Shown: one piece after another, positions 54,125 through 61,503 of the stretch | How positions within the stretch are numbered: the first letter of the stretch is position 1 | How the letters are laid out: every line of letters begins with the position of its first letter | From: Asparagopsis taxiformis | Taxonomy: Eukaryota > Rhodophyta > Florideophyceae > Bonnemaisoniales > Bonnemaisoniaceae | Length of the DNA stretch: 64,000 nt | Reading direction: 5' to 3' | Assembly: GCA_030407315.1 (NCBI GenBank) | Contig: JALQPE010000224.1 | Coordinates: 1-64,000 of the forward strand | Notes under the pieces: model-generated | The model's input: the letters and a program-made list of their open reading frames with translations, nothing else | What the model was told of the DNA's origin: nothing | Databases searched by the model: none | Made by a program: the position numbers and the translations under genes

Positions 54125-55165
54125 ATGCCCTCAATCGCTTTTTCCGCGCCTATTCCAGTTCCAAGAATCTCCAAACAATCAATCGATGTAATCAGTCACC
54201 GCCCTCGTGTTTGTGCAAGGGTTGCAAATCCAGGTTGCACCTTTGACATAGAGACATTCTCTGACATTCTCTACGAATCCCAGAAATCACTCTGCAGCAA
54301 AATCGAAACCCTCGATGGTGGATCCACCTTTTGCCATGATCCATGGACGCGGGAGGACGGCAGTGGCGGCCTGACACGCGTGCTACAGGCAGGCTCGTTG
54401 TTTGAAAAAGCTGGTGTAAATGTTTCAGTCGTTACTGGTATCCTCTCGGAGACTCGCGCGGCAACTATGCGTTCACGTGGTCGAAATTGCAATCCAGGTG
54501 TTTCTTATCATGCAGCAGCGCTCAGTTTTGTGCTCCATGCTCAAAGTCCGTTCATTCCGACGCTTCGTGGTGATGTAAGAATTTTCGCGACAGGCGATGA
54601 ATTTTGGGCAGGTGGAGGTGTCGATCTTACGGTTTGTTACCTCGACAGAAAGCTCATCGCAGACTTTCACAGATACTGGAAGGCGATTTGTGATGAGTTT
54701 GACGTTTCTTACTATCCACAATTCAAAAAGCAGTGTGATGACTACTTTTATCTTCCGTCACGCGGTGAGCACCGCGGCGTGGGTGGTTTGTTCTACGATG
54801 ATCTCGTGCTTCCGCAAGAACAGCTGTTTGCGTTTCAGCAAAAGTTGCTATCTGAATTCATACCATCATTCGTGCCGATTCTTAATGCAAATCGCTACCG
54901 TGACTGGACCGAAGAACAGAAACGATGGCAGAGAATTCGGCGTGGCAGGTACTTGGAATTCAACTTGCTGGAAGACCGCGGCGTTAGGTTTGGCCTAGCC
55001 GGAGCAAAGCCCACGAGGACTGATTCTATCCTCATATCTGCCCCTCCGTCTGTTGACTGGCCGTATGGTCACGTTCCTCCAGAAAGCTCAGCAGAAAAAG
55101 AGGTTGTGGAGTTGCTTAGTGGGCCTCCGCTGGCCAGGGCGGAGTTGTATAATGACAAGCGATGA
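54125..55165 (+). CDS. Coproporphyrinogen III oxidase-like protein lacking conserved histidines
   Basis: 346 residues, the length of aerobic HemF/CPOX. Clear family segments: CHDPWTREDGSGGLTRVLQ (69-88), FEKAGVNVSVV, GGGVDLT (D167 kept), CDDYFYLPSRGEHRGVGG and RGRYLEFNLLEDRGVRFGL. However, the invariant histidine of the NPxxPTxHxN motif is R148 (SPFIPTLRGDVRIF), and the histidine and tryptophan of the family signature KxWC...HR are S212 and Q203. In true CPOX these residues are needed for decarboxylation of coproporphyrinogen III in heme and chlorophyll synthesis. It is therefore probably a paralogue with another or lost activity. It is divergent from the RNase gene, 292 bp between starts. 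Confidence 0.8.
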   Translation: MPSIAFSAPIPVPRISKQSIDVISHRPRVCARVANPGCTFDIETFSDILYESQKSLCSKIETLDGGSTFCHDPWTREDGSGGLTRVLQAGSLFEKAGVNVSVVTGILSETRAATMRSRGRNCNPGVSYHAAALSFVLHAQSPFIPTLRGDVRIFATGDEFWAGGGVDLTVCYLDRKLIADFHRYWKAICDEFDVSYYPQFKKQCDDYFYLPSRGEHRGVGGLFYDDLVLPQEQLFAFQQKLLSEFIPSFVPILNANRYRDWTEEQKRWQRIRRGRYLEFNLLEDRGVRFGLAGAKPTRTDSILISAPPSVDWPYGHVPPESSAEKEVVELLSGPPLARAELYNDKR

Positions 55166-55735
55166 GCGTAGTCGAATTTTTTGCCACTATCTGCATTTTG
55201 TAAGTAATGACGCATCATGGATATACTCTGTCAATCCAGACTGGATGGAACTGCTGTTGGGTGGACTCTGGCTTCTAGAGATTGTCAATTCATGAATGCA
55301 TCGAAATTTTCGGCCTTCAAAGCATGTCACGCAGATTACATTTGCTTCACTTGGCCCTTCAATAGAGTCAAGTTCTCTAAACAAGCTGACTGTAAGTATT
55401 TCGTGTCATCGTTATGGGTGAAACATTGTAAGACAAGCACCAACTAGGAACAATTTCTTCAGATGCGCATAGCATAGACTTCTTTAGCTTTGCCACGCAG
55501 TGACAAAGCCAGGATATGAGCGCAAACTCTCGGACTGTCGTTCAAATTGAGTTGCCGCACAAGAAAATCCAGTTTGCTTCACCCTTGAAGGAATATCGCT
55601 TCCTTTGAATTGCTGATTCCACTAGACTGTTTCCGAGTACTCCTTGATCTGCAACATCTTCCCCGAACCAATATCGAATCTATTTGTTCTCTGCATTACA
55701 TATGTTTCGCTAACCATATGGCTTGAAAAGCAGTT
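55166..55735. other. Intergenic, nothing recognised
   Basis: About 570 bp, A/T-leaning, with only short frames on either strand. Confidence 0.5.
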
Positions 55736-56782
55736 ATGTCTATCGGTTCTCTCCAAAGAACTGGGACCGAGTGGCTCGACTTGACGGACAAAAATATTGA
55801 AGTTAATGCCAATTTCCCCGTCTCGCAACAACTCGAGAATACTGACTCACAACGAGAAAACTGGGAAACAATTCTAGAGGGTGTCCAGGAGAGCTCTACA
55901 GATGTAGATCGTCCAGAACGGGGGCATGATATGCCAAGCGACGGCCCGAAGAAGTCATGCAATGCGCAAAGTTGTAATATACAACGACAGGGAACAGAAA
56001 ATGAAGCAACAGGACGTGGTTCTATACGCCGTTGTCTTTACTGGAGCTTTGGTGAGCTTTGCCCCTTTTTCAAGAAGCTTCGGTACACCGACATTGGATC
56101 TGGACGTTGGCTGAGGGATGAGAGGTTAGTTGCAATTCGACTAATTATGCTCATGATAACTGCGGTTTCCCTGGGTCTAGCATTTGGAATGCGAGATAGA
56201 GTACCACACAAATATCTCGCATTGGAATTATTCACATGGTTGCACCTCTTTTCTGTTTCTTCCGTTCTCAGTCTTCTGATGGGTTCTTTGTGGTTGCTCC
56301 GTGGTAAGATAGCAATGGCAGAGCAGCCAAACAAACGAACAAGTTGGGCTGTGGTTGGTATGGTTTCTCAAACCCTGAATACCTTGTCCCAGACGGAACT
56401 GTTGCGATTAATTGGTCTTGTTGCTGTACCCTCACTGCAACCAGCAACATTAGCACCACTGGCGGCCCGCGAGCTCTATTCTTTCAACTCACCATTTGCC
56501 ATCCAACGTTACGTGTTGGTCTTTACAGGGACGATAGAACTATTGTTCTCACGAGTGCCACAGCGGCTTTCCTACGTTCCCATTGCTGTATTCATATCTA
56601 CCGTATGGAATATAACATTGTTTCTCATCCGGGATTCAACAGCCACCTCCGCAACCCGGTTAACTTTTCTAATTGGAAGTATTGTGATAGTCATTACATT
56701 GTCCTTGATCAATATTTTCATACATCGGCGGTTGTGCACGGAATCCTCCAGCTCAGATGTTGAGGCTGGTTCAAATGTATAG
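55736..56782 (+). CDS. Multi-pass membrane protein, family not recognised
   Basis: 348 residues. The first 120 residues are polar and acidic, presumably cytosolic. Hydrophobic spans are seen at about 140-160 (LIMLMITAVSLGLAFGM), 170-192 (LFSVSSVLSLLMGSLWLL), 208-235 (weaker), 260-275, 285-305 (YVPIAVFISTVWNITLFLI) and 313-335 (TFLIGSIVIVITLSLINIF), the last followed by HRR. This makes five or six spans. No conserved motif identifies a function. A GTATGG...TACAG pair inside (56357-56527) could be an intron, but the unspliced frame has better membrane segments after it. Confidence 0.55.
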   Translation: MSIGSLQRTGTEWLDLTDKNIEVNANFPVSQQLENTDSQRENWETILEGVQESSTDVDRPERGHDMPSDGPKKSCNAQSCNIQRQGTENEATGRGSIRRCLYWSFGELCPFFKKLRYTDIGSGRWLRDERLVAIRLIMLMITAVSLGLAFGMRDRVPHKYLALELFTWLHLFSVSSVLSLLMGSLWLLRGKIAMAEQPNKRTSWAVVGMVSQTLNTLSQTELLRLIGLVAVPSLQPATLAPLAARELYSFNSPFAIQRYVLVFTGTIELLFSRVPQRLSYVPIAVFISTVWNITLFLIRDSTATSATRLTFLIGSIVIVITLSLINIFIHRRLCTESSSSDVEAGSNV

Positions 56783-57082
56783 TCTCTAATTATACCCAAG
56801 CGAGAAATCTCAACATCTGCCGAAACAAGGCTCTGTGAGGACATGGCCATTTCGGATTGAAATTGTGTGTGGAGGTTCTTGGGAGCAAGTGCGATCCCAA
56901 GAGACGGAGGCATAGGGTGGTAGCAACTTCAAGCGATGAGAAATATACACAGTTCGGGAGTGTCTTCGGCTAAGCTTTCCAACATTGGGCAGCTGTACAT
57001 CTCAGGCAGATGACCGCAATGGAGCAGCCCGACTCTAGTACGTAGCGCATATGTTTTGGCAATGGGGTTCTATATTGAGGCT
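56783..57082. other. Gap between convergent genes
   Basis: 300 bp without a frame of note; it contains the 3' flanks of the membrane protein and UvrB genes. Confidence 0.5.
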
Positions 57083-59725
57083 TCAGTCATTCCGCTTTGT
57101 TTCCGATAGCCTCACAAGTTGATCACGCAGTATAGCTGCCACCTCAAATTCTTGCGATTCAGCAGCCCTCAACATTCGATCTCGTAAACTTTCCACATTC
57201 TCATCACTTTCAACAGTTAACAACGACGTCGCGAGTTTTTCTGACTGTTTCCACTGACTAGCATTGCTTTGGAAAACCTTTCCGTGTAACTTTCCGCCTT
57301 CTTGCAGTTTGAGTTTCCTAATACGATCAAGCAGTGTTTCCTCATCATGGTCAGCCTCAGATGGATCTGTACTACCAACTTCGCCTGGGGCAATATTATG
57401 TATGGAATTGAATGCCATTTGCAAACGCCGACGTCGACTGGTCTCTGATATCGCCCGCGTCATAGCCGTCGTCATCGTGTCTGCATACATGATGACTCGG
57501 CCTTTCGTATTTCGAGCAGCCCTTCCTATAGTTTGGATGAGTGCCGTCTCTCCACGGAGAAAACCCTCAGTGTCTGCGTCCAGAATGGCGACAAGTTGAA
57601 CCGCAGGGAGGTCGATACCTTCGCGGAGCAAATTCACCCCGACAACTACATCTAGCGGTTCCACGTCATCCCCGTTGCTGGGCAACGCTCTCTTGCTTTC
57701 ATCTTTCATGGCTTCTAATACCTGCATTCGACCAACGGAATCAATGCCCGAATGCAAGAACGCCACGCGTAGTGGTCGGTCAAGAACTCCGGCAACAGGT
57801 ACTTTTGCCGCTAGACAGTCAGCCAAGTCTTCAGCGAAGCGTTTTGTAATCGTGGATACAATTGACTTTCCGCCGGCACTGGCAACTTTTGCCAGTTCTA
57901 ATGTTAAATGCTCAATTTGACCCGTTGTTTTCACAACGTCGATAAGAGGATCAAGTACACCAGTTGGACGTATGATTGCTTCCACAATACCTCGCGGGCC
58001 TGATTTTTCCAGTTCAAAAGGACCTGGTGTGGCGGACACAAAGATGGTTTGACTTGCTTTCTGCCAAAATTCATCGCTGTTCAAAGGCCTATTTTCCATA
58101 GCTGACGGGAGGCGGAATCCATATTGAATGAGTTTTCGTTTTCTCGCTGCGTTTCCAGCATGCATTGCGCTCAATTGTGGAACAGTGACATGGCTCTCGT
58201 CGACAAAGAGAAGCCAGTTGCCGTCTCGGGGCATATAATCCAACAACGTTTCTGGAGGATTGTTGATATCTCTGCCCGACAAATACATGGTGTAGTTTTC
58301 TGAACCATGACAAAAACCGACCTTCTTCATCATCTCCACATCGTCCTTTACTCTTTGCTCGAGCCGACTAGCTTCCAACATTTTCCCTTGACTGGAAAAG
58401 GCCTGCATACACGTTCTCAGCTCGTCCTCAATTTTTTCAATGGCAGCCATGAGTCGTTCTTTAGGCGTTGCAAAATGTTTTGCGGGATACAAGACGACCT
58501 CTTCCCCGAGATCAAATCTTTCACCTGAATCCAAATCAATGCTCTCGATTCTCGATATCTCTTTCTGCAGAAAAGAAACTCTGTAAACAGTGCCCTCTGG
58601 TTCCCAAGGAGGTGAAACATCGATATAAGTGTCAAATGTGCTAAAGTAACCACGAGCAATGCGGTCCTTTTTCTCTTCCTCCTGATAACATAGCTCCTTC
58701 AACCTTTCTGCGAGCTCCCACATGGCTGTATCGGTGACGGAACCAACACGGATACAAATCGATGCCTCAAGATACTCTGTGGGAAGGCCGAGCCCATATA
58801 AGGCGCTGACACTTGCAATTGCGATTGTGTCGTTTCTTTCAAAGAGAGATCGAGTGGTCTGATGTCTTAATCTATCGATAGTATCATCGACAACAGACGC
58901 TTTGCTGATATACTTATCCGAATTGGGCAGATAGGCCTCTGGCTGATAATATTTGAAATGGGAGACAAAGAACTCCACACGGTTACGAGGGAAATATCTG
59001 GTCATCTCATTGTATATCTGAGCAGCAAGCGTCTTGTTGGGTGCTAGAATCAACGTGGGAAGATTTGAATGTGCAATTATATTGGCCATCATGAAGGTCT
59101 TGCCCGAGCCGGTTACACCATGCATAGTCTGGAACATCTTTCCATCTCGCAGACCATTGGTCAAAAAGCGAATGGCGTTTGGCTGATGACCGGTCGGCTC
59201 ATGATTTGCACAAAGTTCAAACGGTCGCCAGACACGACTCCGTGTTGCTTTCTGTGTTTCAAAGTTTTGCTCCGGAAGATCAGACAGGATATTATCAACT
59301 TGATGTTCTTCTTGCACAAAATTGAGTACCAGCTCAGCACCGGACTGGTCAAAAAGTTTTTTCGCAGAGGAGGTTACAGTTGCACCTCCGGAAAGAGCGA
59401 CGACGATTTTCTGCAGGCCACGTTGGCGCAATGGTTGAATAGCTTCCAGGAGGATGGAGGCTTCGCGGTGCGCAAATCTGGATTTGCGCTCGCAGAGAGC
59501 TAGGGCTAGATTGGAATCCTCGTCGATGAATAGACGGGCTGAACGCGGAAGACGGGATAGACCAAGCGATTTGGGGGAGACTGGGGATGATATGCCTGTG
59601 CGTGCGAGATGGATGAGGTTTCTGGTAGGCGAATTGAGCATGGTTGGATGCCGGTGTCGGTGGCGTGGCTGCCGAAGCGGAAGGAGTGGCGGACTAAGAA
59701 AGGAAGGTAGAGGTTGAAGAGGCAT
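57083..59725 (-). CDS. uvrB: UvrB, excinuclease ABC subunit B, nuclear-encoded
   Basis: The frame has 880 residues; M29 (59641) is an alternative start. The first 60 residues are rich in Ser, Pro and Arg and look like an organelle-targeting peptide. All UvrB parts are present: Walker A GVTGSGKT (203-210), the beta-hairpin VSHFKYYQPEAYLP (254-267), DESHVTVPQ (510-518), VGVNLLREGIDLP and TIGRAARN (732-739), and a C-terminal UVR motif (about 846-870) that binds UvrC. In bacteria UvrB is the ATP-dependent damage-verification subunit of nucleotide excision repair, working with UvrA and UvrC. A plastid-acting version is the natural inference. Two of the hairpin tyrosines of bacterial UvrB are H256 and F257 here. 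It is divergent from the monooxygenase gene, 295 bp apart. Confidence 0.92.
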   Translation of the reverse strand: MPLQPLPSFLSPPLLPLRQPRHRHRHPTMLNSPTRNLIHLARTGISSPVSPKSLGLSRLPRSARLFIDEDSNLALALCERKSRFAHREASILLEAIQPLRQRGLQKIVVALSGGATVTSSAKKLFDQSGAELVLNFVQEEHQVDNILSDLPEQNFETQKATRSRVWRPFELCANHEPTGHQPNAIRFLTNGLRDGKMFQTMHGVTGSGKTFMMANIIAHSNLPTLILAPNKTLAAQIYNEMTRYFPRNRVEFFVSHFKYYQPEAYLPNSDKYISKASVVDDTIDRLRHQTTRSLFERNDTIAIASVSALYGLGLPTEYLEASICIRVGSVTDTAMWELAERLKELCYQEEEKKDRIARGYFSTFDTYIDVSPPWEPEGTVYRVSFLQKEISRIESIDLDSGERFDLGEEVVLYPAKHFATPKERLMAAIEKIEDELRTCMQAFSSQGKMLEASRLEQRVKDDVEMMKKVGFCHGSENYTMYLSGRDINNPPETLLDYMPRDGNWLLFVDESHVTVPQLSAMHAGNAARKRKLIQYGFRLPSAMENRPLNSDEFWQKASQTIFVSATPGPFELEKSGPRGIVEAIIRPTGVLDPLIDVVKTTGQIEHLTLELAKVASAGGKSIVSTITKRFAEDLADCLAAKVPVAGVLDRPLRVAFLHSGIDSVGRMQVLEAMKDESKRALPSNGDDVEPLDVVVGVNLLREGIDLPAVQLVAILDADTEGFLRGETALIQTIGRAARNTKGRVIMYADTMTTAMTRAISETSRRRRLQMAFNSIHNIAPGEVGSTDPSEADHDEETLLDRIRKLKLQEGGKLHGKVFQSNASQWKQSEKLATSLLTVESDENVESLRDRMLRAAESQEFEVAAILRDQLVRLSETKRND

Positions 59726-60020
59726 GTTGTCGATGAACTGGACGAGATCGCAAGCTGAGTGTGCATGCGAGGACGACTCATGTTTGCCCGAGTTGTTTTG
59801 TAGACGTCATTTGCAAAAGAGTGTCACTACTCACCATTGGCTGTTTCCTCCAGATCTTTTGAGGATATGTCCCTATAGATTGTATTTTTTCCAAATAAAT
59901 GGAATGCACTCCGTGTCGGACGTTTTAGTTTGTGCGGTGCTTATCGATTTCGCTTCAGCTCAAAACCGTTTCCAAATTTGAAAGGCATCAAATCTATCGA
60001 GTCGGTCCGCCCATCCCAAC

Positions 60021-61433
60021 ATGCCGGCCTTCATTCCCGTCATTCTTCCACGCCCAAATCGCAATGCAAAACTCACAATCACAACAATGTCGCGCAAACC
60101 ACAACGCGTCGCCATTGCAGGTGCTGGAATTGCCGGCCTATCAACTGCACTCACTCTTCTCGCCACACCGCAAACTGGTGTACAACATGTGACAATCTTT
60201 GAACCACGACAGACCCTCGACACATCCATCGGCGGCGCTCTAAACATCAATGGTGGCGCCGCAATTCTCGCCAAATATGGTGTGGATCTATGGTCCATTG
60301 CCAATCCCATGCTGCAAATCATCTCTCGCGATGCCGATGCCAACCTTCTATTCCAGTTTCAACTTGCTGAGAAACTTGACACTATGCCAAACGCTAAACG
60401 ACTACTATCTTGGCATGGTCGCCCGATGTTCATGACCGTCATGCGGGACGATCTTCAACAGCAACTAGTGCACTCCTTATCGGACCGTGTGCAGATTCGC
60501 AGAGGCTGCGCCGTGTCCGACGTGCAGTTTGAAGAGTCCTCTACGAGATTCGTGCTGGCTACTGGTGAAAAGACAGACGCCTTCGATTTAGTCATTGGCG
60601 CTGACGGTCTCCGATCAAATGTACGAGATGTCGTGGTGGGCGCGAAGATACCCCCGACATATAGCGGAATCCGTGTATTGTGGGCAATTGCTCCAAAAGG
60701 AATATGTTCACTGGACGAGGGACAGGTGCAACAATGGTTTGGAGATGGTGCTTACGTGCTCCGATATGCTGCACGTGCCGGTGCGAATCGCACAGAGCTT
60801 CTCGCTCTTGCGTTCAGATGTCCTGTCTCTTCTAGGGAGAATGCAGCATATGAAGATGAGCTTTCTGCACGTGATCAGTTTCGACGGCGACTGAACGAAA
60901 GTGGGCTCCATGGTGAGATAGAGACCGTTCTGGACAGCTGTGAAAGATTCATTGAGACGGCTACCTATCATCATCGTGCCATTCCGCGATGGTCGAAGAA
61001 TGGTTCGTGCACGCTTGTTGGTGACGCAGGTATGTGTACTTCCGAGTCCAACGAAGAATGATTTCAAACTTGTTTACTATCCGTACTAATCGAATCCTTT
61101 GTCTCTGTAATCTGATAATTTGCAGCGCATGCGATGCCGCCATATCTCGGACAGGGCGCCAACCAGGCCATTGCTGACGCGCATGTGCTTGCAGAAGCCA
61201 TAGCAGGTATTGATGATGAACACAAAGACTTGGCATCTGCGCTGCAAGCCTACGAAAATCAGCGGAAGCATCCAGTAGAAGCTATCCTCCAGTCCAGCCG
61301 AATCATTGGTCTTTTGGAGACACAGGGCGGCTTGTTGGGAACAACGTTCCGCAACAACCTTTTCCGTTTCGCTGGTGCTTCAGGAGTTGTTCCGCGCGCA
61401 TTCATCACCGCTGCAAAGCCGGTAGAGTTATAA
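60021..61433 (+). CDS. FAD-dependent monooxygenase, two exons
   Basis: Exons 60021-61029 and 61126-61433 with a 96-bp intron (GTATGT...TTGCAG) join to 438 residues. The junction restores the family motif LVGDAAHAMPPYLGQGANQAI (first part in exon 1, HAMPP onward in exon 2). Other landmarks are the FAD-binding GAGIAG (34-39) and the DG motif VIGADGLRSNVR. This is the PHBH-type class A flavin monooxygenase group, which includes salicylate hydroxylase-like, urate hydroxylase and zeaxanthin epoxidase enzymes. It binds FAD and NAD(P)H and hydroxylates or epoxidises a small molecule; the substrate cannot be told. No fork-head domain or long transit peptide as in zeaxanthin epoxidase is visible, though the first 25 residues are basic and could be a short signal. 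Confidence 0.85.
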
Positions 61434-61503
61434 TAAGTCAAGACATTGCTAAGCGATGGGATATTTATGGGCACGGGCGTTCTGTACAGGAATACACGCT
61501 TCA

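Noticed and set aside
56344..56763. Alternative 139-codon frame inside the membrane protein gene
   Set aside because: The main frame keeps clear membrane spans through this part, the alternative does not.
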